A DNA stretch of 64,000 nt, from the NCBI GenBank assembly GCA_963693305.1, contig OY855916.1, positions 5,014,001 through 5,078,000 on the forward strand. The letters run 5' to 3'. The translations under genes and the position numbers were made by a program. The notes under the pieces were generated by a model that worked only from the letters and a program-made list of their open reading frames with translations, was not told the origin of the DNA and did not search any database. This DNA is from Meandrina meandrites (Eukaryota > Cnidaria > Anthozoa > Scleractinia > Meandrinidae). Below are positions 1 to 11,142 of this stretch, piece after piece; position 1 is the first letter of the stretch, and every line of letters starts with the position of its first letter.

Positions 1-428
1 CTTCAATTCTTTCCAGACGACAGTCAGTAACCCTTTATTCAGAAACGGTTTGCTGAATTAGCGTGTTCGAAGACGCGCATGAGGACTACATGCAGTCCTT
101 GGTTTCAGATTCATCATACAAGTATGCACGCAACCTGCGATCAGGCGTTCTGATAAGTGATAAGTAGGGAGGAAGGGAATGATCTCAGGTTGTTAGTATG
201 CACGTCCTCAAAGGAATAATACAGCAATTCTGTGATGGTCCGAGCATTTGCGCCATGATTTCGAAAACAACCTACATCCCGAGTACGGTAAACCGGTTAA
301 ACCGATTATCTGCCGAAGTCCCTGAGGGCAGGTTTGAAACTAGCTTGTGTACAGCCGCCCCCTCCCCTAAAAAAGAAACGTTTTGTTTTATTTCACTGCT
401 GTCAAGAAAGAGTAAAAAGACGACAACA
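1..428. other. No gene recognised
   Basis: Ordinary AT-rich sequence. Short open frames occur but none shows a recognisable domain, a convincing splice site or coding character. I see nothing I can name here. Confidence 0.5.
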
Positions 429-530
429 ATATATCAAACACTCGAGACAGTGTTTCATCGGGATATCCAAACACCGAGAAGAGAGGTGTTTGGATAGCTG
501 ATGAAACACTGTCTAGAGTGTTTGATATAT
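429..530. repeat. 102-bp near-perfect hairpin (foldback repeat)
   Basis: The two arms pair almost perfectly: the left arm carries ATATATCAAACACTCGAGAC and the right arm its complement, ending GTGTTTGATATAT. A short loop (GAGAAGAGA region, about 475-483) separates arms of roughly 46 bp. This is the form of a small foldback MITE. No target duplication was evident. Confidence 0.7.
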
Positions 531-696
531 CCTCTCAATCGAATCAAAAAACTAAGGAGTAAACGAAGAAATAAAAATCGTAAAAATCTATGTTAATTAA
601 GACCAGGTATCCAAACCTTCTTCACGGTTATAATTTTGTTTGTTTTAACTTGATGAATTATTAATGAGTTTGAGAGTGCCAAACAAAACTCCTAAA

Positions 697-974
697 GGCC
701 CAGTAATACGGGCAACATTTTTGTTCAACTTGTCTCGCAACATTGTTGCATTGCAAGTTGAACGAGTTGCTGCCAATATTACTACCACATGCTCAACTTG
801 CCTCGCAACAAATTTCAGTGTTGCAAATTGAAAAAAATGTTGCAAAAAGTAGAACTCGGTTCTACTTTGTGCAACATGTTGCTGCAACTTGCAACACCGA
901 AATTCGTTCCACTTGCAATGCAACAATGTTGTGAGACAAGTTGAACAAAAATGTTGCCCGTATTACTGGGCCTT
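697..974. mobile_element. MITE with GGCCCAGTAATACGGGCAAC terminal inverted repeats
   Basis: The left end reads GGCCCAGTAATACGGGCAAC and the right end is its inverted copy (CCGTATTACTGGGCC). The inverted similarity continues inward through the CAACTTGTCTC(G/A)CAAC motif. Flanks are TAAA on the left and TTAA on the right, so a TTAA (piggyBac-type) duplication with one mutated base is possible. The element is rich in TTGCAA/GCAACA words and has no coding capacity. Confidence 0.75.
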
Positions 975-1370
975 AAAGTGCACATGAAATAAAATTTTCA
1001 ACCTTTGTTTACTTCATGTGATAAGTTTTCATTACACGATGCGTGGAATGTTCTCTTCTTCAAATGTAAGTGATTGAAGGAGTATTTTTTCAAACTATCC
1101 CGGGCTTTCTGAACGCAGGCTGAGGCTTCAACCTGAAATTCGAATTTTCAGTGTCATCCAATTATATATTTTCATTAAATACGACGATAAATGTATCTCC
1201 ACATGCTGCAGAACAATTTTCCTTTTCTGAAACTATATCCAGAAGAAAATATAAAACGTACAATAATTCTGTTTGTGCTTTTTACAGTGGAAACTGTGAT
1301 CTTATACCGTCACAAAGACAAATGAAAAAGTTTTAAACTAAACACGACACTTTCAATTTTGACAAACATG
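975..1370. other. No gene recognised
   Basis: AT-rich intergenic sequence between a MITE and the 3' side of a PLE remnant. Nothing nameable is seen. Confidence 0.4.
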
Positions 1371-2640
1371 TTTCGGCAGATCAATCTGCCATCCTCAGTG
1401 TGATAGAACATGGTTACAAAGACAGCAAAGACATATAAATAGTGAGGAAGAATTACAATAATAATACAGTGATAATTAGCAATGAGAAATTAAACAGAAA
1501 GTTTTAAATTAACATGATGAACTTGTGCGTTAAGTGTTGGTTTTTCCCATCGGATGTGGAGCGCTTCTTTGATCTTACGTGTAAACTTTGAAGAGGCCTG
1601 ATCGATGATGTCAAAATTGGCCTGTGAGCATACTGAGCGGCATATTTCTGAGCTCTCAAGGTGTTTGAAAATGTGCGATGCCCTGTCCGTTGTTAGGTGT
1701 TCCCTTACACGTGTGTTGAAATGTCAGGAGGTTTCACCGACATAGCAAGCTGCACAGCCTGCACACGAGAATTTATAAACCACACATGATCGGAGACCAC
1801 TAGGGATGTGGTCTTTCACACTTAGGAGACTACCTACTTTGAGAGAAGAAAAGGCTAACTTGATGTTTATATTATTGCAATAAAATTGCGATAGTCGACG
1901 AATGCACTTTTGGGTGAGCTGGAAAAAACATCTATGTACGGTATTTTGAAATAAAAGGTATTGGGTGTTTGTTCAACATTAGATCTTTCAGAGTTCCTGG
2001 TTACATGTTTGGTGACACTACGATTAATGATTCTTTCAATAAGCCTGGATGGATACAAGTTTTTCTTTAAGATGATTGTCAATGCCTTGACGTCCTCATT
2101 AAACACTTTTTAGGTGTTACAAATCTTGAGAGTTCTATCAACAAGGGTCTGAACCAAACCAATTTTATATGTTAATGACGTGAAACTGAAAAAAACGTGA
2201 AAATAAGCCAGTGAATGTTTTCTTACGAAATACTTTAGTAATTATCGCTGGCCCCGTGTTGTCATGTAAACGTCTAGAAAAGGCAGTTTATTGAAACACC
2301 GCCTATCTGATCATAAAGCAAGCCATCGTATAGGAAATGCGTTTGAGAGGTGGCTATGGAGAACAGCTTCTTGAGATCAGTATGTGTTACTTTTATGTCA
2401 GGAATACCCTTGAGAATATACTTGACAGCAAGATCAATACTTTCTTCCAATGGAATGTTTGTAAATAAACTCTGGACGTCAAAGGATACCATGTACTTGC
2501 CTTGCATGGAGATGTTGAACCTCGCCATAGTTAATAGAGGGAAATGGTTAGGAAGCCCGGCTAACATCATAGGAGCAAACAAAGAGGCCAAAATTGACGT
2601 GCACATCTTTTGTTTTGCGCTCACACACTATGCATGAATT
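1370..2640 (-). pseudogene. Broken Penelope-like retroelement (RT plus GIY-YIG endonuclease)
   Basis: Read on the minus strand, about 2624-2274 encodes part of a reverse transcriptase with the FDVQSLFTNIP motif, typical of Penelope-like elements. It is followed at 2106-1867 by the usual RT-to-endonuclease linker (YPSRLIERIINRS, then a degraded YFKIPYI). At about 1800-1500 comes a GIY-YIG-type nuclease region (CVVYKF, CAGCAACYVGETS, then HFNTRVREH). The nuclease is interrupted by a TGA exactly where an Arg codon is expected (GETS-stop-HFNTR), and several frameshifts separate the blocks. The RT fingers and N-terminus are missing: the element stops at about 2640, where an inverted copy of its own middle begins. 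Family-level assignment is firm; the clade is not assigned. Confidence 0.85.
2020..2267 (-). repeat. Left arm of an inverted PLE duplication
   Basis: This stretch of the PLE remnant recurs in opposite orientation at 2650-2870 and, beyond a later insertion, at 3883-3912. Shared landmarks are CTTACGAAATACTTTAGTAA and TAATGATTCTTTCAATAAGC. The two copies therefore sit head-to-head about 380 bp apart. Confidence 0.8.
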
Positions 2641-2649
2641 ACATAATCG

Positions 2650-2870
2650 CAATGACAACACTGGGCCAGCGATAATTACTAAAGTATTTCGTAAGAAAAC
2701 ATTCACTGGCTTATTTTCAAGTTTTTTTCAGTTTCACCTCATTAACATATAAAATTGGTCTGGTTCAGACCCTTGTTGATAGAAACCTCAAGATTTGTAA
2801 CACCTGGAAAGTGTTTAATGAGGACGTCAAGGCATTGACAATCATCTTAAAGAAAAACTTGTATCCATCC
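2650..2870 (+). repeat. Right arm of the inverted PLE duplication (interrupted)
   Basis: Inverse complement of 2020-2267, reading on the plus strand into GTTTAATGAGGACGTCAAGG. It is interrupted at 2870 by a MITE and resumes at 3883-3912. The undisrupted copy at 2020-2060 supplies the empty-site sequence for that insertion. Confidence 0.8.
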
Positions 2871-3882
2871 TAGGCTCGATTTCCGCCGTCCTCTCGTGTT
2901 CGGTCTTTCCTCCCCGAGAAATGACGGCTGGACGCCTGAGTGGCCGATCGTGTCTGTGACGTAGATTCAAAATTTAATTTATGCGTCGTTTCTGATCACC
3001 GGAAATGGCATAAGAAATATATGTTTTCTCGTTCCAATACGAACTTTGCCTTACGGCTTACCCGATAAGTTTATATTTTAGATTGCTAAAGGAGTATCGA
3101 GTGTGTAAAAAAAATTCTAAGACAAAGCGAAGCAAATGTTACTGAGAATCGTGACAAGCCGACACAGACTCACTACTGCGGATTTGTCTTTGTTTTGACA
3201 TGTTACACGTTTGCATGATGCTCTGCTCGAGCGGTTTGGCTCGCTTCTATTTGCAAGATATTTTGACTTCGCAAAATGTTCGCTCTGAACGGACAAGATC
3301 TGAAAATTTTTCTTTAAAGATGATGATTACTTGCATTTAAACAGCTAAGCTCGGCGGTCTACTTTAACTGTTACAAATCTTGCAAGATGTGTTGTATCTT
3401 ATCACGGATGAAATATTTATCTTTGTCCGGCTTCACCAGAGACTGCTGTAACTTATAACTTATACGCGTAATAGCTATTTAGTTTGTTTTAAAGAGACGC
3501 GAAGCTAGTTCTGGCTCCAACATTTGCGAACAGCAATGGACTTGTATGTCGCCGTCTCTTTCACGATGTCACCACCGTTTCTGACCGCAGGTTGAATTAC
3601 AAAATCATTTTCACCATTACCCAGCTCCTCTAATGCTTTCTTGTTGTAAATCTTCCGGGTTTAAAGTTTCAAGCGCTCCAAAACATAGGCTCGATTTCCG
3701 CCGTATTCTCGGGTCCTTTCTCTGACAACATAATTTATGCAGCCTGTTTGGCCTGACAAAAATCTGCAGGCGGAATTCTGATTGGCTAAGGCAAACAAAG
3801 GAAACCTCACGCGTCCAGCCGTGCTTTCGGGGGGATGACCGCGGGCTCATTTTCCCGAAAAAGCGGCTGGAAATCGAGCCTA
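2871..3882. mobile_element. 1.0-kb MITE inserted in the PLE copy, 9-bp TSD
   Basis: The ends are perfect 14-bp inverted repeats, TAGGCTCGATTTCC and GGAAATCGAGCCTA. The 9-bp duplication TATCCATCC flanks both sides (2862-2870 and 3883-3891). The inverted PLE copy at 2020-2060 shows the same site without insertion. A third copy of the terminal motif (TAGGCTCGATTTCCGCCGT) lies inside at 3686, so 3686-3882 alone also looks like a complete 197-bp short form. No transposase is encoded. A 9-bp duplication fits Mutator-like elements best, which is inference. Confidence 0.85.
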
Positions 3883-4171
3883 TATCCATCCAGGCTTATT
3901 GAAAGAATCATTAATTAAAAGTCTCGTGTTTAGTTTTAAATTTGTTCTATCGCTGCTGTTATTAAGACCTTTCGGAAATGAAAAAGTGTTTTCTAGCCAT
4001 TCTTGAGGGTGAAGATAAATACAAATAAATAAAGGCGATTTAAGATGAACCAACAAGTAGGCTCTAATTGTCAATAATAAAATTCACTTCGGTCAAAAAT
4101 TTCATTTCGTAGGCTTTTAACGTAACTTAACAAACTCGAACTGATTTTCTCTCGTTAATAAGCTAACGCTA

Positions 4172-4432
4172 TTAAAAATTATATCTCCTGTCCTTAAAGA
4201 GCAAAACGGTCAAAATGCTTTGATCAGATAATAATTTGTCAAATGGGTTAAACGTTTTTAAATTAAAATTTCTGTAGTTACCAGCAAAGTTTTTGTTGTG
4301 GACTTCAACGTCCAGTTGATTTTTAGTGTCTTCATTGTGATCTCCTAAATAGAGATCTCTTATTTCACATTCTTGACCGCTGATAGAGCCTGTCGTCAAA
4401 AAAGAAAAGATTAAAGATAATAGTTGGGGCAT
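4172..4432 (-). CDS. Possible first exon of a secreted protein (unrecognised)
   Basis: An 86-residue minus-strand frame starts with a hydrophobic stretch typical of a signal peptide (MPQLLSLIFSFLTTGSISG), followed by a polar Cys-containing segment (ECEIRDLYLGDHN). This is the shape of a first exon of a secreted protein. No domain is recognised, no clear splice donor was settled, and the frame could be fortuitous or a relic. Confidence 0.25.
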   Translation of the reverse strand: MPQLLSLIFSFLTTGSISGQECEIRDLYLGDHNEDTKNQLDVEVHNKNFAGNYRNFNLKTFNPFDKLLSDQSILTVLLFKDRRYNF

Positions 4433-4587
4433 TCACTGAGCTCAATCACTGACAGTCTATATTATTTTATCCTTTATGACCCTCCATGCACCTAGAAGAA
4501 ACTAAATAGACTATATGTTATTGGTTTTGCAATCATGGAACCTTTCAGCGTCACCAAGCGCATATCAAACCAGAGTTTATGGTCCCT

Positions 4588-4962
4588 TTAAGGTCGCGCA
4601 GGACCATTAGCAATTTTTTTTGACTGGTGTTATATTCTAATTCTCCGAAGTTTGAATATCAATTCCTTCAAAACTTATCGAGGATAATCGGGAATGATGG
4701 AATTTTATTATGACTGTCGTTTTACTGAGAGATGACCGTTTACTTTGATGTTACAATAATTATGATAATTCGCTACGTTCCAGCGCACGGGACACAAAGC
4801 TGTCAAAGCTGAGAACAATAACTTATAACTACTGATACAAAGAACGTTAAGAAATATATTCTCATGAATATTTCATTTGTCGTCGGCTTCAGTCGTCGCA
4901 GTTCGTGCATACCCTTTAAATATATGCAAACATAATGTAGCAAGGGTCCTGCGCGGCCTTAA
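4588..4962. mobile_element. TTAA-flanked MITE (piggyBac-like)
   Basis: The left end is TTAAGGTCGCGCAGGACC and the right end GGTCCTGCGCGGCCTTAA, so 14-bp inverted repeats with one mismatch are bounded by TTAA on both sides, the target-site signature of piggyBac-type elements. No coding sequence lies within the 375 bp. Confidence 0.75.
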
Positions 4963-5149
4963 ACAGAGTTTCTTGTGATTTCCTGTTGTCTAGTACTAAC
5001 TTCGTTGATTTGTTTCTCAACTTTTGGTACAAGCGGGGCCGTTATTTAAGTACTTTTCGTAATTTTGTTTAGGTTTAGTTTAGCAGTAATTGGGCGAAAG
5101 TATTTGAATGGAAATCACTGTTTAATGCTCATTTTTAATAGATTATAAT

Positions 5150-5707
5150 TGTCACGTTGCTGTACAAAGAAAGCTTACAAACATTTAATTACCTTTTTGT
5201 TTTCTTAAATTATAGCTTTGTTTCGTTTGATTGCGTGATTGTAAATTATCCTTTTTCGGCTAGCCGCACAAAGAGTTGTTTCAATCTAGTTTCCTTTACG
5301 TCATAGAAGTATATTAGCTGTTTGTCCACGCGAACATTTTAGTTTTAAGGAGTTGCCCCTGGAGTAAAGAGGAGTTTTTAGGAGTCTTTCGGAGTTTTCA
5401 CAACTTGGAGTTTTCTCACCCCCGGAGTCAAGATCAGACGTAAGTCACGATCGTTTAGTTTACATTTAGTTTTTTGTCGTACTTTCTGTCGTCAAATTTG
5501 TAATTTACCTCGTTTCTTTAGCTTAGACAATCGTGCGTTCCTTTTTTAGTTTTCACCGCAAGTGTTGTAACAAGTCGGCTAGCCTGATTCCCAATAAATC
5601 CAATAAACGTTTTTTGAGAGTCTGATGTCCGTCCTGTGCTTCATTGTGGTTGACCTGGCGAACCCAATTAAGCTACACCCCGTGTCTGCCGTGCTGGGAA
5701 CGCGACA
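5150..5707. mobile_element. Solo LTR (558 bp) with 5-bp TSD
   Basis: The sequence begins TGTCACGTT and ends AACGCGACA, the TG...CA ends of a retroviral-type LTR with short inverted termini. ATAAT is duplicated immediately outside (5145-5149 and 5708-5712). A polyadenylation signal AATAAA lies near 5592. No internal gag-pol region is adjacent, so this is a solo LTR left by LTR-LTR recombination. A Ty3/Gypsy origin is only a guess. Confidence 0.75.
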
Positions 5708-6660
5708 ATAATCAAAAAAGAGTATAATGGACCAATGGAGAAGACAGCTGACCAAAATCGAACTAACTCCTTGTGGAGTGAACGCCCACCACTTAGACTA
5801 GACAACACTGGACTGTCAATCACATATCCATCACATATCCATCGCGTAATTCTTTGATTGAATCTCGCTCGTGTAGTTTTAACGAAATTTAATAATGTTG
5901 TTCATTGTTTTTATCGCGTTATCGACTTAAAGACACATAGTTTCACTTTGTTACACGCGTTTTGACCATGTGTTACGCAACATTTCAACCAAATTGATAA
6001 AATTCGTTATATTATTTTTCAGTTTACGATTGTTACCATTTGAAGGACTAAATCGCCATTAACCGTTAAACTTTGGTCCTCTATGGTTATGTGCTACCCA
6101 AGAGGACCACTTGTAACATAGTCGAAACTCTTTGCCACGAAACGCATTCTCTAGCTCGATTAGATTCAGTAGCTGCAAGCGTTATAGACTATAAAGTGTA
6201 CAACCCTAATGCAATGTTGAGCCACTCAGCACTGTTATTAGACAAACTGGAAATTAGAATTAACTCTAAAGTAATTGAAAGTGTTGGAAATAACCCATCA
6301 ACACTTTAAACTGAACTACTTTCGAATAATTCGCTAATGAGTCAAGATTGTATAAATAGAACATGGCTTAACTGGTGACAAAGAAAGCAACCAAAGATAT
6401 GAGATTGCTAAATGAATGCTAAATACATATACAGTGTATAAAGAACATTGGTTTTAGCTTTGACTAAGTATACTACCTTCTCTAAGGGTCGTCGAAATAT
6501 CATCCTCAAATTCAGAGCTTTGTGACTCTGAAAACTCACTAGATGTGTCAACGTCTCCCAAATAGCCTGTTTCGTCGGGAACATTCGTTTTACTTCGATA
6601 GTTTTCTTTTTTCCTGGCAGGATCTGGTGGACAAAGTTTCAACGTGTTATAACAAAGAAG
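5708..6660. other. No gene recognised
   Basis: AT-rich sequence. A 78-residue plus-strand frame at 6073-6309 matches nothing I recognise. No splice sites or repeats of note were identified. Confidence 0.35.
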
Positions 6661-6663
6661 ATG

Positions 6664-6770
6664 TGGTGGCCTAATGGTTAGCGCGCTGGACTTGGGATTG
6701 AGCAGTCCAGGCTCGAGCCCAGGCTGAGGACTTCGTGTTGAGTTCTCGGGTAGCATACAGTGCATGCGTA
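6664..6770 (+). repeat. tRNA-derived SINE head
   Basis: TGGCCTAATGGTTAGCGCGC matches a pol III A box with flanking tRNA-like sequence, and GGCTCGAGCCC some 40 bp downstream matches a B box. The region continues with GAGTTCTCGGGTAG, as in tRNA-derived SINEs common in cnidarians. The 3' half is diverged. It is not a functional tRNA gene, because no full cloverleaf can be drawn. Confidence 0.6.
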
Positions 6771-7014
6771 TTTTAGCGAGCGAGCGCATTTTGATCGGGT
6801 GAGCTCCATCTTGGTTTCAGAACACAGGGGAGGCTTGGAAATAAAGGAACAAAGCGTTGTAGGGAGTATGAGTGAGGCTGAATGACGAGTTAGAAGGAAA
6901 TTCTCCTCCCGCATCCCGCCCTCCTTCTCTCGTCTTAATCCTCTATGACTCCAAGGCCAAATACACGAACAAAATTACCTGACGTTTGCTCATCAAAAAC
7001 GCCTGCATTGCAGA

Positions 7015-7115
7015 CTAGTTCTTGAGTAACACACTTAACCCTAAGAGTTTTACGGTGTCTCTCTTCAGCCAGGAGTATAAATGAGCTTCTTCGAAGCAAT
7101 ATTTGAAGTCGCGTC
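7015..7115 (-). CDS. Terminal coding exon of an unidentified gene
   Basis: On the minus strand an acceptor (TTTCTTTAGCAG) precedes 101 nt encoding GRDFKYCFEEAHLYSWLKRD (first codon split) through to LLGLSVLLKN and a TAG stop. It takes a phase-1 junction that fits the donor of the next exon upstream (7405-7499) exactly. With the exon at 8692-8899 it gives a continuous 133-residue C-terminus. No domain is recognised. The splice signals and matching phases, not similarity, are the evidence. Confidence 0.55.
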
Positions 7116-7404
7116 CTGCTAAAGAAACCGGACATAAGGAGATAGGGCAATGAAGGGTGTTCTGGCATGTGCGATCCCTTGTAAAAATGATTCATATACA
7201 GCTCTCATTCGTTGTATATCATGTCAGGAAGGTAGCTATCACACAGAGGACATTAACCAGATCATCCGGCATCATCTATCCTATCAGTGCTTCACATTTA
7301 CAAGTTACAAGCATGTTTTATCGTTAAAATAACATTTAAGTAAACACTTGTTGATAAGAAGATACAAATTTGAACAGAACAGGTGATATTAGTCCTTCAC
7401 TTAC

Positions 7405-7499
7405 CAAGCCGTTTTCGCGCTGCCTCAGCAGCTTTTAGAAGTGCTGGCCAATCGATTTTCTTGGACCATTCTTGACCAGTTCCTATCTCTTCAGAAAAC
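7405..7499 (-). CDS. Internal coding exon of the same unidentified gene
   Basis: A 95-nt minus-strand exon lies between acceptor CTGTACAG and donor GTAAGT. It encodes FSEEIGTGQEWSKKIDW followed by an Ala-rich helix ending AAEAARKRL. The incoming phase (one base completing an Arg codon) fits the donor at 8692, and the outgoing phase (one base) fits the acceptor at 7115. Length and phases are exactly consistent on both sides. Confidence 0.55.
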
Positions 7500-7844
7500 C
7501 TGTACAGTAAAACAAATAAAATGTCAAAAGAATAAAATACAAAGGTCAGATAAAAAACATAAATATGTAATGCAAAGTCTTGAAGCCTACACGAGTTTTT
7601 TAACAGTTTTGATAATCACGAAGCAATTCAGAAAAGAAGAAAGACATCTTTTTAGTTAACTCAGAGACTGAAAGGGAAGTGCAGAATGTAACACGGCCAA
7701 TCAATTGACAGTATTATATTAATTTTGCTTGAGTTTAGGTGAAGTGTGTTGACTTGTCAGTTTGAAACGTTCTGTTTTATATTTACTTGCTTCATTTTAT
7801 CAGTTGCACATGAAACACCAAACATGACACCGAGTCTAGTATTG

Positions 7845-7897
7845 TCTACCCTACCCTACCCTATCCTAGCCTACCCTAGCCTAGCCTAGCCTAGCCT
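7845..7897. repeat. CCTAG/CCTAC pentamer microsatellite
   Basis: About ten imperfect copies of CCTAC or CCTAG in tandem, located in the putative intron between the exons at 7405-7499 and 8692-8899. Confidence 0.8.
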
Positions 7898-8691
7898 TGT
7901 TAAGAGGATCAAGCGGTTCAAAAAAAATGTAGCCTTTTCCAGGCGTTCAGTAATTGGAAAGTCGCAAAGACGTCGCCTCTCTCCTCGCCCTTTGTTCCGT
8001 TTTTTTTCTACCCAACTAACCGGAACAACAGAATACCTGGAACAGCTATTGCAAAAATGGTGGCAAAAAAGGTAATTATTGCTAACCAGCTAACGAAAAC
8101 AAATAGTTTGAACAGGAATAAAACAGCAGTATTTGTTGCAACTCTCTATTTTAATTCTTTCAGTTTATTATGCAACACACTCCACATTGACCAGGCTTTC
8201 TGGTGAAATTCTATTTGGATTATGGCCTCCTGGATACGGGTGCTGCGATGAAAAGGAGCATTTTGATTGCTTCCCTGAGTGATCCCATTTTTTTTCGCTA
8301 CGGACCGCTAACGAATTAATTTCTTAAATTGCTTTTAACAACTTGTACTAAAGCAGACAGTTGGCTGTTAAATAAAGGACAATTTGGACTACACTTTAAC
8401 ACAAAGAGGCCCAAGAAATTATTTAGCCAGTGTTTAACTTTGACGCACGCGTTTAGTCTATGACAACTTTATTGAGCAAACTTGTACGATCCGTATTTGA
8501 AAACACTGTTTGAGTTCTTTTTGAGTAGCGTTATGGACCTTACCATTGTCTGGCTTGGTACATAAACTTACAAAAGAGTAAAACTCGACCAACATTTCCG
8601 CAATACGGATCTCAAACTAGTTCAATAACATATATGTACACTTATTTTTAGCGTAATGTTTTATTTTCTCTCTATTCTTCTGGAAATGTAC

Positions 8692-8899
8692 CTTTTGGTT
8701 ATGACTTCAAGGTAATGCGCAGTGTCTTCGTTGCCACGATCCTTGGCAATAGCCTCAGGAAATGGTGATTTGTCCTTGTAAGCGTCAGAAACTACCCTTT
8801 TAGCCAAAGGGGTGAAGATCAGATCAATGAATTGCGGAGCGTCAATTTCTGCTCCTCCAAGAGTTAACAGACTTAACATCTGAACTTGTTGTTTGAATC
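8692..8899 (-). CDS. Upstream coding exon of the unidentified gene (ankyrin-like look)
   Basis: A 208-nt minus-strand exon runs from acceptor CTTTCTTAG to donor GTACAT. It encodes FKQQVQMLSLLTLGGAEIDAP early and PFPEAIAKDRGNEDTAHYL late. The AIAKDRGNEDTAHYLEVIT segment resembles the helix pair of an ankyrin repeat, but a single repeat-like stretch is not enough to name the family. The exon starts in mid-codon, so more of the gene lies at higher coordinates, where a foldback element (9092-9870) and then the large palindrome intervene. Confidence 0.5.
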
Positions 8900-9091
8900 C
8901 TAAGAAAGGTGAGTGAAAAGGATACTAAGAACGCTTACCTATAGAAGGCTAGACATGATGGTAAACAATAGTTTCTGTTGCCGTCCTACGTAAAAACCGA
9001 TTGTAAAGGCACACGTTTGGAGATATTTCGTCACATGATTAGAAACAGATCACAAACGTAAAATATAACAGAGGGTGTTTTTCTTAAAGTG

Positions 9092-9870
9092 TATTTGACA
9101 TGAAAATTTTTTTCTGCTTATTTGAAAGACCTTTCGAAGTACAGAAGAATGGTGTTTTTCTTTTTGAAATAGCCTTTTTCGTTTCAGAGATATTGACATT
9201 TTTCTATTATGCAAATTAGATCAGTGATGACGTCATAAGGTTTGCAACTAAAAAATGGTAAAATACTAAATAAACAATATCTCTAAAACTATTGAAGTAG
9301 TGTTCTTGGAACTTGGCACCACAAATGCCCATCACAAAAGAAACAAAATGACACCCTTAGAGCTGTTACCATGACAACAGTTTTGCCGCTGGTGCTGTCT
9401 CAATAAAAACTGAAATTCCCAGTTTTTGTCTTAAACCTACACCATCTACCGCAGCCAATTCGATGATTGGAATTAAGACAATGTGGGAACTATGTCTGTT
9501 CCAAGCAGGACACTTTGTCTCACTTTAGAGGTTGCAAATGGGGATATTTGTTTTTTCTGACAGAGAGAGACTGGAGCCGAAGGAGTTGCTATGGCAACAA
9601 AATTAACGGTGTCATTTTGTTTCTTTTGTGATGCACATTTGTGGTGCCAAGTTTCAAGAACACTACTTCAATATTTCCAGAGATATTTTTTATTATATTT
9701 TACAATTTTTGGTTGCAAATCTTATGACGTCATCACTGATCTAATTTGCATAGTAGAAAAATGTCAATATCTCTAAAACGAAAAAAGATATTTCAAAAAG
9801 AAAAACGCATTTCTTCTGTATTTCGAAATGCCTTTCAAATAAGCCGAAAAAAATTTTCATGTCAAATAAA
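9092..9870. repeat. Imperfect foldback element with about 290-bp arms
   Basis: Sequence 9092-9380 recurs as its inverse complement at 9583-9870. Shared blocks include GACATGAAAATTTTT, CTAATTTGCATA(A/G)TAGAAAAATGTCAATAT and GTGGTGCCAAGTT. The arms are diverged by many substitutions and small indels, so the element is old. No gene or clear target duplication is seen. Confidence 0.75.
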
Positions 9871-9996
9871 TTTTAAAAAACGGGACTGATCATTTGAGGT
9901 ATAGGATTATTCGAGAGTCGTTAGAGGTGATTACTCTCAATATTTCCCTTCAAAGGGGCGATAAAATGATGGGTATCTTAAAGGGAAGAATATATG

Positions 9997-10495
9997 CAAG
10001 GCTGCTGCCTAAGGAAATTTCTAAGGAGCCCTTTGGGCTCATAACATCAAAAGTTAGGAGCCCAAGCCATTACTTTAGGAGCCCAGGCTAAACGTTGCCA
10101 TGGTCGATCAAGGGGGAGGGGGTGGGGTAGTAGTAATAATACCATTGATTCTTCATTTCATATTTGGGAGTCGGTCCCAGTCCTAAACACTTGAAAATAA
10201 ATGGTTTTCAAAGTTGCTGAATTTTGCAAAGGCAAATTTTAGGTATTTGATATGCTAAAATTATCTCGATTGTGGAAAATTTTAGTATTTCCGTTTTGAA
10301 ATGAAGCACTTATTGTTTTGAACGGGATATACCTTATGCCAGTGGAACAAAGTAACAAGGAAATTGAAGCCATTCGATGAGAATGGAAAATAGATGCTTA
10401 GCCGCCCATCCGGGCTCCTTGAACAAAAATTTAGTCGCCCACACTCGAAACTTAGGCGCCCCAGGCTACCGGGTGCCCGTTAGGCAGCAGCCTTG
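9997..10495. mobile_element. 0.5-kb MITE with 5-bp TSD
   Basis: The ends are CAAGGCTGCTGCCTAA and TTAGGCAGCAGCCTTG, perfect 16-bp inverted repeats. ATATG is duplicated outside (9992-9996 and 10496-10500). The subterminal sequence holds several copies of a TTAGGAGCCCA/TTAGCCGCCCA-like word. No transposase is encoded. Confidence 0.8.
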
Positions 10496-10502
10496 ATATG
10501 GT

Positions 10503-10745
10503 TTGCAAAATAATAGGAACATATATCCAAATGGTCTTGATAATAGCAGACAAACAATTATTTTTAAAATATTGACAACTACTTTCAGTTTGACACAAGA
10601 CTGCTTTACTGCTTTCTCTTACAAAATTGGTCTTGTAAGAACAATGGTTGACAGAGTCTACAGAATTAACAATTCCTGGTTGGGCTTCCATAATGATATA
10701 AAGAATTTCACTTTCATTCTACGTAAAACCTTTTCCCTGTTCACG
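10503..10745 (+). pseudogene. Penelope-like element fragment
   Basis: Plus-strand coding relic with the conserved post-RT block FSYKIGLVRTMVDRVYRINN, then SWLGFHNDIKNFTFILRK, characteristic of Penelope-like elements. It is truncated on both sides and lies about 400 bp outside the left end of the large palindromic element. Confidence 0.75.
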
Positions 10746-11136
10746 TTATAGAGAAGGTTGAGAGTCAATACCTTTTTTTATTATTATTACAATGAACCCG
10801 TCACCTTTTACATTTCAGTACATTGTACACTAAGTGCTTATTACATTTTAGTAGATATTTTACATATATAAGTATTTAAAGTATCTTTATTCTCATGCAT
10901 TGAAGAGAAATGAAGAACGATAGACTTGTTTAGTCTACAGATATAGCTATAATAGAGTATTAATTATACCAAAAAATACTTATTATCAAGCAAATTACAT
11001 TTGTTTGACTTGTCATCGATTTTTTTGAGAAACAAATACAAAAGGAGTAGGTAAGGAGTATTTTTAGCATTGTTTCGGTGGCAGTCGTTTCCAATGTTAT
11101 TGGCAGGTGCACATCAAGTCAAGGAGAGTTGAGATA

Positions 11137-11142
11137 TTTTAC
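11137..11142. repeat. Target-site duplication, left copy (TTTTAC)
   Basis: TTTTAC immediately precedes the terminal ACACACAT. The matching copy is at 21865-21870. Because the element's last base is T, the duplication can be read as 5 bp (TTTAC) or 6 bp. Confidence 0.75.
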
